Source: Caproicibacterium lactatifermentans (lineage in GTDB: Bacteria > Bacillota > Clostridia > Oscillospirales > Acutalibacteraceae). Taken from it: 64,000 nt of DNA. The position numbers and the translations under genes were made by a program. Shown one piece after another: positions 46,809 to 56,278 of this stretch. The notes under the pieces are model-generated. The model saw only the letters and a program-made list of their open reading frames with translations, did not search any database and had not been told where the DNA came from. Location: NCBI RefSeq assembly GCF_013315815.1, contig NZ_CP046051.1, positions 1,611,501-1,675,500 of the forward strand. Direction: 5' to 3'. Numbering within the stretch: the first letter of the stretch is position 1; every line of letters starts with the position of its first letter.

Positions 46809-47459
46809 TCACGGAGAAAGCGCTTCCTGTGTGGAATGGACCGGAAGCGGATAATAAGCTTCGTCCAGCTTTTCCGGGCAGACACTGCCGCCGGTGGCGT
46901 CTGCCAGCGCAGTAGTCAGCGGCGGCAATTTTTCCTCGGTGATATGGAAATGAATGAGGACCTTGTCCGTAAAGAAAGTGTTGTCGACAGCGGCACCGCT
47001 GGCCGGCAACAGCGCCGCCACTTTTCCGTACTGGCTGTATGTGCAGGCTGTCTGCATTTGCAGGCACGGTTTCATACACAAAAGTCCTGCCGCAGCAAGG
47101 CCCAGCGATGCACCGTGCGAGTAAGCCCGCACCAGCCCACCGGCTCCCAACAGTACCCCGCCAAAATAACGTGTTACGACAACAGCGGCATCCGTTATAC
47201 CGTTTTTCAGCAAAACGTTTAAAACCGGCACACCGGCGGTTCCCTGTGGTTCTCCATCATCCGAGCAGTGCTGCTGGCCGTTTTGCAGAACATAGGCTGA
47301 AACATGGTGTTTGGCGTCCCAGTATTTTTTCTTCTGCGCGGCAAAAAACTCCAGCGCCTGCTGTTGTGTCTGCACAGGCGCAGCGCAGCCCAGAAAGCGG
47401 GACTTCTTTTCCGTAAAAGAATCCGTTCCCTCCGTCCGCAGCGTTAAGTACTGCTTCAC
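46809..47459 (-). CDS. YigZ/IMPACT family protein
   Basis: A 216-residue member of the conserved YigZ (UPF0029/IMPACT) family. The N-terminal domain carries KKSRFLGC, KHHVSAYV and SDDGEPQGTAGVP, then VVTRYFGGVLLGAGGLVRAY, the family signature; the C-terminal domain is ferredoxin-like. The bacterial role is unclear, with links to translation or nucleotide metabolism. GTG 47459 is the likely start, nine bases after GAGGGGG. Confidence 0.92.
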   Translation of the reverse strand: MKQYLTLRTEGTDSFTEKKSRFLGCAAPVQTQQQALEFFAAQKKKYWDAKHHVSAYVLQNGQQHCSDDGEPQGTAGVPVLNVLLKNGITDAAVVVTRYFGGVLLGAGGLVRAYSHGASLGLAAAGLLCMKPCLQMQTACTYSQYGKVAALLPASGAAVDNTFFTDKVLIHFHITEEKLPPLTTALADATGGSVCPEKLDEAYYPLPVHSTQEALSP

Positions 47460-47575
47460 AGGCACAGGCCCCCTCTCATCTGCTGTAAAAAAGAGTAAGA
47501 AAAAAGGCCGCCGCAAGTCAGGCCCTTTTCAGGTCCCTGCTGTACAGCAGTCTTTACATTCCAGAGAAAAGCGAA

Positions 47576-47779
47576 TCATTTGGATATGCCGTAACGCTTT
47601 TTGAACATATCGACACGGCCGCTGCTGTCCACCAGCTTCTGTTTGCCAGTGAAGAACGGATGGCACTTTGAGCAAATTTCAACGCGGATATTCTCTTTTG
47701 TGGAACGCGTATGGATCACATTGCCGCAGGCACATGTGATGGTAGTGTCCTTATACTGAGGATGGATACCTTTTTTCAT
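47576..47779 (-). CDS. rpmE: 50S ribosomal protein L31 (zinc type)
   Basis: A 67-residue L31 with four cysteines in the zinc-binding arrangement (TCACGN and CSKCHPF), so it is the zinc-containing form. It begins [15 protein letters not shown] 47779 lies behind a GAGGTGAC site. It sits alone between the YigZ gene and the VanY-like gene. Confidence 0.97.
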   Translation of the reverse strand: MKKGIHPQYKDTTITCACGNVIHTRSTKENIRVEICSKCHPFFTGKQKLVDSSGRVDMFKKRYGISK

Positions 47780-47915
47780 GGAGTTGTCACCTCTTTCAGC
47801 AAAAGCTGTAGCATCGGCCCGATGCCCAAAAAGGCGCAGACAGGCCCTAAACATCTGCATTTTACCACAAGTACGGGCAAATTGCAAGTTTTTTATGCGG
47901 ATCAAACCGCTTTGT

Positions 47916-48716
47916 TCAGCTGCCGGAACTCTGGCGTTCCACATAAACCGCGTACTCTTCCAGGCACAAACCCAGCCGACGCATATTCTTGGCATTGCGG
48001 GTACCTACATAGCGAAAATGGCTCGGGTCGTCCTTGAGGCCAGTGCGGCCCTCTTTGCTGTCGGTATAGTGGCGCACAAAGCCGTACTCCACGCAGTGGT
48101 TCAAAAGCCAGTGATAACCGTCACTGGAAAGGAACGTCTGGTCTGACGGAAACGTTACAGCCATACCGGTCTGGTTCTCGCTGCACCCGCCCGGCGGCAC
48201 CAGCGCCGCGGCATCGCTTTCCGCAATGGCACATGTCTTGCCCTGCTGCATCAGCGTTTTAATTTTTGCCTGATACTGGCTTTCCTGCATCTTTGCATCA
48301 ACATATCCCTGCTTGACGGACAACGTATAGCCGGCTGCCTTTGCATCGTCCAGCATTTTCTGCAGAGAAGGCACAATGCGCTGGTCCACCTGCACATTCC
48401 CAAAACTTACTAGCTGCGGTGAAAAGCTGCTGCTGATTTTCCGGTCCTGCGAAACAACAGTCAGTGCCCAGCTGTCGTCCGGTTCTGACAGCACTTCCGT
48501 ACTTTGTGCGGCCAGCGCCGCGGCCGAGCCAGCAGAAGATGACTGCCCGTTTGTTTTTGGCATATAATATTTCCAGACAAGAACGCCCAGCAGAACAGCC
48601 AGCACCAGAATGGCTGCCAATACCACCCGCATCCAGTTTTTTAAGTGCCGGACACCTGCGACACTGCCGCGTGGGCTGTCTTCGTCCAGAATTTGTTCCT
48701 GACGGGATTTACGCAT
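47916..48716 (-). CDS. VanY/M15-like extracellular protein with degenerate active site
   Basis: A 266-residue protein with one N-terminal membrane anchor (about residues 29-49), an Ala/Ser linker and a D,D-carboxypeptidase-like domain. Active members have SEHQTG-x2-VD and EPWH; here the residues are [11 protein letters not shown] (N181 for the zinc His, T188 for the zinc Asp) and DPSHFRYVG (D230 for Glu, S232 for Trp, H233 kept). Two of three zinc ligands are lost, so it should not hydrolyse peptide stems and may only bind wall material. ATG 48716 follows AAAGGAG. Confidence 0.82.
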   Translation of the reverse strand: MRKSRQEQILDEDSPRGSVAGVRHLKNWMRVVLAAILVLAVLLGVLVWKYYMPKTNGQSSSAGSAAALAAQSTEVLSEPDDSWALTVVSQDRKISSSFSPQLVSFGNVQVDQRIVPSLQKMLDDAKAAGYTLSVKQGYVDAKMQESQYQAKIKTLMQQGKTCAIAESDAAALVPPGGCSENQTGMAVTFPSDQTFLSSDGYHWLLNHCVEYGFVRHYTDSKEGRTGLKDDPSHFRYVGTRNAKNMRRLGLCLEEYAVYVERQSSGS

Positions 48717-49016
48717 ATTCGTTCTCCTTTCCCGGTTTAGTTCTGCACCTCCGGTTGGGTTTTTACCTGCTTTTTCAGTCGTGAAACCGGTCATTTTTTT
48801 ATTTTAAGCCTACAGGCAATACTTTGCAAGCAGTTTTCTTGACACACTCCGTGGAATGCTGTTGCATTTTAAAGATAAATACTGTAATATTAACGGTGGT
48901 AAAATAAAAATGTTATTTTGGAATACAAATCTTACTTTTTTTCACCGCTGAAACGATACTGCGCTTCAGCGGTTCCTGTTTTGCCGATACTTTGTAGAAA
49001 TCGAGGTCATTTGTTT

Positions 49017-50774
49017 ATGCGTAAAACAAAAATCATCTGTACGCTTGGACCTGCCACGGACGATAAGAAAGTGCTGCGTGAGCTGATGCTTTCCGGCATG
49101 GATGTGGCGCGCATCAATTTTTCCCACGGCACCCATGAGGAGCAGCTTGTTCGCATCAATGCCGTGAAAGAACTCCGCCAGGAACTGGATTTGCCGGTAG
49201 CACTGCTGCTGGACACCAAGGGACCGGAAATCCGCACACGCGAATTTGAAAAGCCGGTGAACCTAGTGGATGGACAGCCCTATACATTAACGACTCGGGA
49301 CATCACGGGTGATGACAAACAGTGTGCAATCACGTTTGCCAACCTGCCTAAAGAGGTGACTCCCGGTACAAAAATTTTGATTGATGACGGCCTCATTGAA
49401 CTTCGCGTTGACAAAACAAATGATACAGACATTCTGTGTACAGTGATGAACGGCGGTCCCATCACCAAACATAAAGGCATTAACATCCCGGGCTCCACCC
49501 TGTCCCTGCCGTTTTTGAGTGAACAGGACAAGTCCGATATTGCCTTTGGTGTGGAACAGGACTTTGACATTATTGCCGCTTCCTTTTCCCGCAGCGCGGA
49601 TGATATTCTTTCCCTGCGCAGTGAACTGGAAAAGAACGGCAACCACGACATCCAAATTATCAGCAAAATTGAAAGCACGGGCGGTGTGAAAAACATCGAC
49701 GAAATTATCCGTGTATCCGACGGCATCATGGTTGCCCGCGGCGACCTTGGTGTTGAAGTCCCTATGGAAGAAGTTCCGATTCTGCAGAAAAAGATTATCA
49801 CCAAAGTACACGCTGCCGGAAAGGTTGCCGTTACCGCTACCCAAATGCTGGATTCTATGATTCAGCACCCGCGTCCCACCCGTGCAGAAACAACGGATGT
49901 AGCAAATGCTGTATTCGACGGTACCAGTGCCATTATGCTTTCCGGTGAAACGGCTGCCGGCAAATATCCGGTGGAAGCCGTGCGCACCATGGCGTGCATT
50001 GCGGAACATACGGAACGGAACATCGACTACATTAGCCGATTCCGCAGCGCGGACTGGACGGAGAAAAAGGACGTCACTTCTGCCATTTCTCACGCAACCT
50101 GCACTACTGCACACGACCTGGGCGCCGTTGCCATTATGACTGTCACACAGTCCGGCCATACCGCGCGCACCATTTCCAAATATCGTCCAGCCTGTCCCAT
50201 TATCAGCGGCACGACCAACCGCAAGGTTTGGTACCAGATGAATCTGTCCTGGGGCGTTATTCCGCTGATGGTGGAAGAAAAGGACAACACCGATGAACTT
50301 TTCGAGCACGTTGTCAATGTTGCCCGTGACCACGGATTGGTACAGAATGGTGACCTGACTGTCATTACAGCCGGCGTTCCCCTCGGCGTTTCTGGCACGA
50401 CCAACCTGCTGAAAGTACAGCTGGTTGGTGATGTCTTGGTAACCGGCGACGGAATTTCCCTCGGCAGCGTATGCAGTAACCTGTGTGTCTGCAGAAATAT
50501 CGATGACCTGCACCAGAACTTCCAGACAAATGATATTATCGTAATTCCAAGCACCAATAATTCCATGATGCCGTATATGCGCAAAGCTTCCGGTATCATC
50601 ACCGAGGAAAAGGGCCTGAACTCTCATGCAGCCATTGTAGGCCTGTCCCTCAATAAGCCGGTCATTGTCGGCGCGCGGAACGCTACCAAAATTCTGCGCA
50701 GCGGCGTAACCATTACGCTGGATTCCGACCGCGGCATTGTATATGCCGGTGTAGCCGTCAACGAAAACGCATAA
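49017..50774 (+). CDS. pyk: Pyruvate kinase with C-terminal PEP-utilizer domain
   Basis: Catalyses the last glycolytic step, PEP plus ADP to pyruvate plus ATP. The 585-residue protein has RKTKIICTLGPAT, the catalytic MVARGDLGVE and TQMLDSM loops, and after residue about 475 an additional domain with GLNSHAAIVGLSLNKPVIVG, the PEP-utilizer mobile domain found on Bacillus-type enzymes. ATG 49017 follows GAGGTC. Monocistronic. Confidence 0.96.
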   Translation: MRKTKIICTLGPATDDKKVLRELMLSGMDVARINFSHGTHEEQLVRINAVKELRQELDLPVALLLDTKGPEIRTREFEKPVNLVDGQPYTLTTRDITGDDKQCAITFANLPKEVTPGTKILIDDGLIELRVDKTNDTDILCTVMNGGPITKHKGINIPGSTLSLPFLSEQDKSDIAFGVEQDFDIIAASFSRSADDILSLRSELEKNGNHDIQIISKIESTGGVKNIDEIIRVSDGIMVARGDLGVEVPMEEVPILQKKIITKVHAAGKVAVTATQMLDSMIQHPRPTRAETTDVANAVFDGTSAIMLSGETAAGKYPVEAVRTMACIAEHTERNIDYISRFRSADWTEKKDVTSAISHATCTTAHDLGAVAIMTVTQSGHTARTISKYRPACPIISGTTNRKVWYQMNLSWGVIPLMVEEKDNTDELFEHVVNVARDHGLVQNGDLTVITAGVPLGVSGTTNLLKVQLVGDVLVTGDGISLGSVCSNLCVCRNIDDLHQNFQTNDIIVIPSTNNSMMPYMRKASGIITEEKGLNSHAAIVGLSLNKPVIVGARNATKILRSGVTITLDSDRGIVYAGVAVNENA

Positions 50775-50791
50775 TATTTCTTGAAACATAT

Positions 50792-50837
50792 CAAAAACAG
50801 CCTCTGTGGGTCAAAACCTACAGAGGCTGTTTTTAAT
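50792..50837. terminator. Bidirectional terminator between pyk and yitT
   Basis: AAAACAGCCTCTGT pairs with ACAGAGGCTGTTTT around a loop, with T and A tracts on either side. Confidence 0.92.
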
Positions 50838-50848
50838 ACGCCTGTCTG

Positions 50849-51706
50849 TCAGTTGACACCGCGGAAGCCTTTCCCAATAATCTCACTGCTGTTGGTAATC
50901 ATAATGAACGCACCCGGCTGGTTTTCACGGATAAAGCGGCGCAGACGCACCGCCTGACTGCGCCGCATAACTGTCAGAATGATTTTTTTTTGATTATGCA
51001 GGTAACTGCCCTCCGCACTGAAAACAGTGGCACTGCGTTTCAGTTGCTCGTGGATAAAGTCACAGATAGGAGTCGGGTTATCACAGACAACCGTAAAGTA
51101 TTTGCACAGGTTCATGTTTTCAATCACGCCGTCAATCACCAGCGTTTTGCTGAGCAAACCGGCAAAGGAGAACAGGCCTGTCTTTGGTCCATACACCAAA
51201 AATGCCGCCACCGTGATGAACACATCCACCAGCATTAGGGTAACGCCAATATTCAGGCTGGTATATTTTTTAAGAATCATCGCCAAAATATCCGTTCCGC
51301 CGCCAGAAGCGTCCATATCAAACAGAATCGCCGAACCCAATGAGGGCAGAAACACCGCAAACATAAATTCCAGCACCGGTTCATCTGTAAGCGGCCGTAT
51401 CATAGGATATACTTTTTCCAGCACGCTCAGCCCAACGGACATCAGTACACTGACGTACACGGTTTTAATGCCAAAGTTCTTTCCTAAGAACAGAAAGCCT
51501 GCCCCCAACAATACCATGTTGATAATAAAGGTATAACTGGAGGCACTCAATTTCATAAAGCCGCTTAACAGCACTGCTATGCCAGTCACGCCGCCAAAAC
51601 AAAAATGGTTTGGAAATTTAAAGAAATAGATGCCCACGACCATAATCAGCGTAGCCACAGTCAGCCGTGTGTACTCCCCTGCCACAGAGAAAACCTTTTG
51701 TTTCAT
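50849..51706 (-). CDS. YitT family membrane protein (DUF161/DUF2179)
   Basis: A 285-residue protein with five or six hydrophobic helices containing FGGVTGIAVLLSG and FDMDASGGGTDILAMI, then a C-terminal soluble DUF2179 domain (ICDFIHEQLKRSATVF...). The family is widespread in Firmicutes, sometimes many copies per genome, and its function is not settled. ATG 51706 follows GGAGGG by 11 bases; the ATG at 51739 has no ribosome binding site. Confidence 0.9.
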   Translation of the reverse strand: MKQKVFSVAGEYTRLTVATLIMVVGIYFFKFPNHFCFGGVTGIAVLLSGFMKLSASSYTFIINMVLLGAGFLFLGKNFGIKTVYVSVLMSVGLSVLEKVYPMIRPLTDEPVLEFMFAVFLPSLGSAILFDMDASGGGTDILAMILKKYTSLNIGVTLMLVDVFITVAAFLVYGPKTGLFSFAGLLSKTLVIDGVIENMNLCKYFTVVCDNPTPICDFIHEQLKRSATVFSAEGSYLHNQKKIILTVMRRSQAVRLRRFIRENQPGAFIMITNSSEIIGKGFRGVN

Positions 51707-51770
51707 ACTTTTCTTCACCCTCCGGAATCTTTCAAGCATTCGGGGGCCTATTGCTGCCGCCCGAAAGAAT

Positions 51771-51798
51771 AGTATAGCCGATTCCGTACAAAAAGCAA
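51771..51798 (-). promoter_or_regulatory. Probable promoter of the yitT gene
   Basis: TTGCTT (51793-51798) and TATACT (51771-51776) on the reverse strand with a 16-base spacer. Confidence 0.6.
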
Positions 51799-51837
51799 AT
51801 AATTATTCCCCGTTTTGTCATAAAAGAATCGAAAACG

Positions 51838-51869
51838 GGGCTGCCACTTTCCGAAAAAAGCAACAGCCC
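51838..51869 (-). terminator. Possible terminator after the amino-acid ABC operon
   Basis: Minus-strand GGGCTG and CAGCCC close a stem with a GC/GC inner pair, followed by CGTTTTCG. The U tract is weak. Confidence 0.45.
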
Positions 51870-51890
51870 TGCGAAAAATATTTTTATGTT

Positions 51891-52625
51891 TTACAGCACT
51901 TTATTCAAAAAATCCTGCAGACGGGGGGATTTTGGGTGTCCAAAAAAAGTGTCCGGGTCGGCCTCTTCCAGCACCTTGCCGCCATCCACAAACAGGACAC
52001 GGTTCGCCACTTCACGGGCAAAAGCCATTTCGTGGGTAACAACTACCATGGTCATGCCCTCTTCGGCCAGCTCCTTCATAACCTGCAGCACCTCGCCGAC
52101 CATTTCCGGGTCCAGCGCACTGGTAGGTTCATCAAAAAGCATCACGTCCGGTTCCATTGCCAGCGCACGAACGATTGCGATACGCTGCTTCTGTCCGCCG
52201 GAAAGCTGGCTTGGATAAGCGTCCGCCTTGCTTTCCAGATTTACGCGCTTTAAAAGTTCCAGTGCACGCTCGTTGGCTTCTTCCTGGGACTTCAGCTTCA
52301 GGGTAACCGGTGCCAGCGTGATATTCTGCTGTACCGTCAGATGCGGAAATAGGTTAAAATGCTGAAACACCATGCCGATTTTACGGCGCAGGCCATCCAC
52401 ATCAAAACCGGGCACATTGATTTGCTGTCCTTCAAACCAGATTTCGCCGCTGGTCGGCTGCTCCAGCAGATTCAGACAGCGCAGGAAGGTACTTTTTCCG
52501 GAGCCAGACGGCCCAACAATAACGACCTTCTCGCCTTTTTCAATTTCCTGGTCGATGCCCTTCAGCACTTCTACGGTACCATTCAACGTATGAAAACTTT
52601 TATATAGGTTTTTAACGGTAATCAC
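51891..52625 (-). CDS. Amino-acid ABC transporter ATP-binding protein (GlnQ-like)
   Basis: The 244-residue ATPase of a polar amino-acid importer. It has Walker [10 protein letters not shown], the signature LSGGQKQR, Walker [13 protein letters not shown] and the switch His in [11 protein letters not shown] 52625 follows AAAGGAGG. It overlaps the permease gene by 14 bases and is the last gene of the operon. Confidence 0.95.
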   Translation of the reverse strand: MITVKNLYKSFHTLNGTVEVLKGIDQEIEKGEKVVIVGPSGSGKSTFLRCLNLLEQPTSGEIWFEGQQINVPGFDVDGLRRKIGMVFQHFNLFPHLTVQQNITLAPVTLKLKSQEEANERALELLKRVNLESKADAYPSQLSGGQKQRIAIVRALAMEPDVMLFDEPTSALDPEMVGEVLQVMKELAEEGMTMVVVTHEMAFAREVANRVLFVDGGKVLEEADPDTFFGHPKSPRLQDFLNKVL

Positions 52626-53343
52626 TTCTGCGCATCCTCCTTTCGGCCTTGGACAGCAGCGCACTCAGCGCAATGACAATCACCAGATACACAGCGGCGG
52701 TGGCTAACAGAGGCAGATACGGCTGATAAGTAATGCTGCGGATAACATCGCCGCCCTTTGTCAGGTCCTGAATGCCGATGTAGCCGGCAACGGAAGTTTC
52801 CTTCAACAGGGAAATAAACTCGTTGCCGATAGCCGGCAGCACATTTTTCACTGCCTGCGGGAAAACAATCTTCACCATAGTTGTACGCTGTGACAGGCCA
52901 AGAGAACGGCCCGCTTCGGTCTGCCCACGGTCTACAGACATGATGCCGCTGCGGATAACTTCCGCCACATAGGCCCCGGAATTAATGCCAAAAGCAAGAA
53001 TTGCCGTACCAATATCATTGATGGCAGTCCCTACAATAATAATATAGTACATAATCATCAGCTGTACAAGCACAGGTGTACCGCGGATAACGGTAAGGTA
53101 CACCGAGCAGATAGCGTTCGGGACACGCATCTTTTTGGGGTCGTTCTGATGGGCGGTTTTAACCAGTGCCACCAGTGTACCCAGCACCACACCGATGAGT
53201 ACCGCAAATACGGTAATCAATAGGGTATTTCCGAGGCCCGTTACAATGTACATATAGCGGTTTTCTTTAATGAGACATTCATAAATCTGGTCTTTCAGTA
53301 CAGAAAAGAAAGACATGGATACTGCCGGAAACGTAAAATTCAT
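52612..53343 (-). CDS. Amino-acid ABC transporter permease
   Basis: A 243-residue His/Glu/Gln/Arg-type permease. Several membrane helices and the EAA coupling loop [22 protein letters not shown] are clear; [15 protein letters not shown] is typical. A likely homodimer. ATG 53343 follows GGGAGGG. It lies between the binding-protein gene, with a terminator in the gap, and the ATPase gene. Confidence 0.95.
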   Translation of the reverse strand: MNFTFPAVSMSFFSVLKDQIYECLIKENRYMYIVTGLGNTLLITVFAVLIGVVLGTLVALVKTAHQNDPKKMRVPNAICSVYLTVIRGTPVLVQLMIMYYIIIVGTAINDIGTAILAFGINSGAYVAEVIRSGIMSVDRGQTEAGRSLGLSQRTTMVKIVFPQAVKNVLPAIGNEFISLLKETSVAGYIGIQDLTKGGDVIRSITYQPYLPLLATAAVYLVIVIALSALLSKAERRMRRSDYR

Positions 53344-53367
53344 GGTCGCCCTCCCTATGAAAAGAAA

Positions 53368-53408
53368 AGCGGCAGGGAGTGCATATCCCCCTCCCTACCG
53401 CTTTCTGT
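53368..53408 (-). terminator. Leaky terminator between binding protein and permease genes
   Basis: Minus-strand AAAGCGGTAGGGAG pairs with CTCCCTGCCGCTTT, followed by TCTTTTC. In such operons partial termination keeps binding protein in excess of permease. Confidence 0.75.
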
Positions 53409-53421
53409 TTCAGTCAGTTTT

Positions 53422-54231
53422 TCAATCGCTTTCCAGAGCCGACTTATATTTGTTGATGATTTTGTCCAGTTCGCCGTTGGACTTCATATTCTTCAGGACA
53501 CCATTGATGGTACTGACAAGCTGGGTGTTGCCTTTCTTTACGGCAATGGCATAATGCTCCACCGTCAGCGCATCCGAAAGCTTCTGTACCTGATTGGCGT
53601 TCTTCGCAACAAATTTCTGTGCCGAATAGTCGTCAATGACGACCGCATCAATACGCTTGGAAATAAGGTCCGAAATGGCGTCCGCGCCCTTATTGTAGCG
53701 CTTCGGAGGTGTATCTTTATAATTTTTGGTGCAGTAGTCGTCGCCCGTTGTGCCCTGCTGTACACCAATCTTTTTGCCCTTTAAGTCCGCCTTGCCCTTA
53801 ATGGTGCTGCCCTTCGCAACAATAATTGCCTGTGCCGCATCAAAGTATGAATCCGAGAAGTCCATGTTCTTTTTACGGTCATCCGTAATCGTCATGCCTG
53901 CCGCGACGAAGTCGCACTTGCCAGCGGTCAACTCTGCCGGCAGCGAATCGAACGCAACATCACGCACCTGCAGCGTCTTACCAAGCTTTGCAGCAACCTT
54001 ATTGGCAATATCTACATCGATACCGACAATTTTGCCGTTTGCCTTGTACTCAAATGGTTCAAACTCGGCGTTGGTGGACATGGTCACATTCCCGCCGGCT
54101 GTGCTGGCCGCCGCTGTACCGGTTGTACCGCTGGCCGTGCCGGACGAGGTGTCAAAGGATGCACATGCTGCCATAGGGACCAGCATGGATACCGCTAACG
54201 TTGCTGCCAAAAACATTTTTACCTTTTTCAT
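53422..54231 (-). CDS. Amino-acid ABC transporter substrate-binding lipoprotein
   Basis: A 269-residue exported lipoprotein: signal peptide with lipobox PMAAC (Cys23), a Ser/Thr/Gly linker, then a type II periplasmic-binding fold with FEPFEYK, VGIDVDIANKVAAKLG and AGMTITDDRKKNMDFS. It captures an amino acid for the permease downstream; the exact ligand cannot be told. ATG 54231 follows GGAGAGAG. First gene of its operon. Confidence 0.95.
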   Translation of the reverse strand: MKKVKMFLAATLAVSMLVPMAACASFDTSSGTASGTTGTAAASTAGGNVTMSTNAEFEPFEYKANGKIVGIDVDIANKVAAKLGKTLQVRDVAFDSLPAELTAGKCDFVAAGMTITDDRKKNMDFSDSYFDAAQAIIVAKGSTIKGKADLKGKKIGVQQGTTGDDYCTKNYKDTPPKRYNKGADAISDLISKRIDAVVIDDYSAQKFVAKNANQVQKLSDALTVEHYAIAVKKGNTQLVSTINGVLKNMKSNGELDKIINKYKSALESD

Positions 54232-54302
54232 AAGTTCTCTCTCCTTTACCATTCGGCCAATCCTCATGCAGTCGCCGGTATTTCTTTTTTGAAAGTGGCT
54301 TT

Positions 54303-54331
54303 ATTGTAATACTTCAATATGCAGAAGTCAA
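54303..54331 (-). promoter_or_regulatory. Promoter of the amino-acid ABC operon
   Basis: TTGACT (54326-54331) and TACAAT (54303-54308) on the reverse strand, 17 bases apart. Confidence 0.75.
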
Positions 54332-54748
54332 GTATTAAACGAATATTTTTTCACTTTTATCGCAATATGTCAGGATAATACACGGATATGCATTTATTTA
54401 TGCATATATATGTGCATATTTTTACGAAAGCACATTGCTTTCCCCCGGTGCAGACCGCGGTAAATGCTGTCTTAGGCGGTGTGTCGGTACTTTGGCCGCC
54501 GCCCGGTGGTTTTCCGGTCCCCTGTCTGCTCCTGATAAAGATGCACAGCCTCCTGCAAAACGTCTGCACCCATAGTTTCCCCGCACGAATCCGCCCCTCT
54601 AGGCCAGCCGTTCTGCCATAAACGTGTACTTCGGGCATCTGGCCCGCTAAAAGCCCTTTCATGACATTTTCCCCATCCCTTTTTATTTAAAATCTATTGT
54701 ATGTGGTAAATCATGGAAATACAAATCCTCTGTTGAAAGGCATTCATG
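54332..54748. other. Intergenic stretch without a convincing gene
   Basis: A minus-strand open frame at 54357-54662 (101 codons) begins MKGLLAGQMPEVHVYG behind only a weak GGGGA site, is Cys-rich near its end and resembles nothing I know. I see no other structure here. It may be a gene remnant. Confidence 0.35.
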
Positions 54749-54777
54749 TTGACACCCGCATGAAGCCGGTGTAAAGT
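54749..54777 (+). promoter_or_regulatory. Promoter of the nitroreductase gene
   Basis: TTGACA (54749-54754) and TAAAGT (54772-54777) with a 17-base spacer, just ahead of the Shine-Dalgarno. Confidence 0.7.
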
Positions 54778-54800
54778 GGCTGCAAAAGGAGCTGTTAAAA

Positions 54801-55295
54801 ATGGATTCTATTTTTATGCGCACTAGTATCCGAAACTATCAGGTCAAACCGGTGGAACCGGAAAAACTGGAGCAGCTTTTAAAAGCTGGTATGGCGGCAC
54901 CCTCTGCATGCAACCAGCAGCCATGGGGATTTTATGTAGTGCAGGACACCGTCACCCTGCGGAAGCTGTCCGAATGCAGTCCCTACTCCGCCTGTGCGGC
55001 ACACGCCCCCGCCGCACTTGTACTTTGCATCCGCCGAGAAGGGCTTGTTTATGCAGAAGACGCTCCACTGGATATGAGCGCCTGCTGTGAAAATATCTTG
55101 CTGGAGGCGGCACAGCTTGGCCTTGGTGCTGTCTGGCTGGGCGTTTACCCGCAGCGGGACCGGATGCTTTCCGTAGCGAATGCCCTGCATCTTCCGGATA
55201 CGCTGGAATCCTTTGCCATCGTGCCGGTGGGATATCCAACGGCGACCGCGGTGCAACAGGACCGTTTTGACCGTACCCGGATACACATTGTTTGA
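54801..55295 (+). CDS. Nitroreductase family flavoprotein
   Basis: A 164-residue NAD(P)H-dependent FMN enzyme of the short nitroreductase class. It has the FMN-binding MRTSIRNYQ start (RTSIR), APSACNQQPWGFYVV and the late GLGAVWLGVYP followed by IVPVGYP. It reduces nitro groups or quinones; the natural substrate is not known. ATG 54801 follows AAAAGGAG. The next gene begins 39 bases later and may share the transcript. Confidence 0.93.
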   Translation: MDSIFMRTSIRNYQVKPVEPEKLEQLLKAGMAAPSACNQQPWGFYVVQDTVTLRKLSECSPYSACAAHAPAALVLCIRREGLVYAEDAPLDMSACCENILLEAAQLGLGAVWLGVYPQRDRMLSVANALHLPDTLESFAIVPVGYPTATAVQQDRFDRTRIHIV

Positions 55296-55334
55296 CTGAA
55301 ACATATAAGAACAGCCGAAGGGAGGCCAGCAGAT

Positions 55335-56090
55335 ATGCAGTCAAGCACTGCTCTTTTTCATTTGTTTTTCACCTATGAATCAGACCTGCCGGCAGGCTGT
55401 GGTTTTGCCCATTTCGGGTCGGCACATCTTTTGTGGCTGGGAATACTGGCAGCCGGCGGTGCCTTGTTTGAACACTGCTTTTCCCACCGGAACAGCCATT
55501 GGCGGACAATCGTTTCCCGCATCCTTGGTGCCGCGCTGGTACTTCTCATTGCTTTGCGTCTGCTGATTTTACAGCGAATCGGTCACCTGACTGTTTATGA
55601 GCTGCCGCTGCATTTGTGCAGTTTAGCGGGTATTTTATGTCTGCTGCACGCCTGTACCAGCTGGGATTGGCTGGGTCAGACTTTGTATGCGCTGTGTCTT
55701 CCGGGAACGCTTGCCGCACTGCTGCTGCCCAACTGGAATAGATATCCACCTCTTTCCTTTATCAGTATCCAAAGTTTTCTGTTTCACGGTTTGATTGTCC
55801 TATATGTACTGTGCCAGCTGCGTCAAGGAACCATTCACCCACAGCTTCAATATTTCTGGAAACCGCTTGTTTTTCTCATCATTCTTGTTCCGCCCATGTA
55901 CCTGTTTAACCAGCATTTCGGGGCAAACTATCTTTTTATCAATGTACCGGAACCGGGAACACCTTTGGAATGGCTGGCTGGTTTTCTCGGAAATCCGGGT
56001 TATCTATTCGGCTATGCTGTACTGGTTCTGTTGGTAATGCGAATCATGTACCTGCTTCCGGCCGGACATAAAGAGAGTGCCCCTGGCTGA
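55335..56090 (+). CDS. YwaF/TIGR02206 family integral membrane protein
   Basis: A 251-residue protein with six or seven transmembrane helices. ELPLHLCSLAGILCLL and LFNQHFGANYLFIN-P are the usual marks of the YwaF family. Function unknown. ATG 55335 follows AGGGAGG. It is probably co-transcribed with the nitroreductase gene; a hairpin follows at 56076-56107 (GTGCCCCTGGCT / AGCCAGAGGCAC) without a U tract. Confidence 0.85.
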   Translation: MQSSTALFHLFFTYESDLPAGCGFAHFGSAHLLWLGILAAGGALFEHCFSHRNSHWRTIVSRILGAALVLLIALRLLILQRIGHLTVYELPLHLCSLAGILCLLHACTSWDWLGQTLYALCLPGTLAALLLPNWNRYPPLSFISIQSFLFHGLIVLYVLCQLRQGTIHPQLQYFWKPLVFLIILVPPMYLFNQHFGANYLFINVPEPGTPLEWLAGFLGNPGYLFGYAVLVLLVMRIMYLLPAGHKESAPG

Positions 56091-56171
56091 TTGGGGAGCC
56101 AGAGGCACACTACGCAAAAATACGCAGCAAAAAAAGAGAAGCTTTGTATGTAGAAAAAACTTGTAAGCAAA

Positions 56172-56208
56172 ATCAAAAGAGGCGCTGTGCTCATAATGAG
56201 TACAGCGC
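56172..56208 (-). terminator. Terminator after the UPF0340 gene
   Basis: Minus-strand GGCGCTGTACTC pairs with GAGCACAGCGCC around a short loop and is followed by TCTTTTGATTTT. Confidence 0.75.
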
Positions 56209-56278
56209 CTTCGCCGCAATATTAAATTATCGCTGGTATAGAAGGCAGGCAAAGCTTTATCAATCGTTCTTTCAGAAC

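Noticed and set aside
54357..54662. A 101-codon minus-strand frame between the ABC operon and the nitroreductase gene
   Set aside because: Weak ribosome binding site and no family resemblance, so it is left as an unsupported frame.
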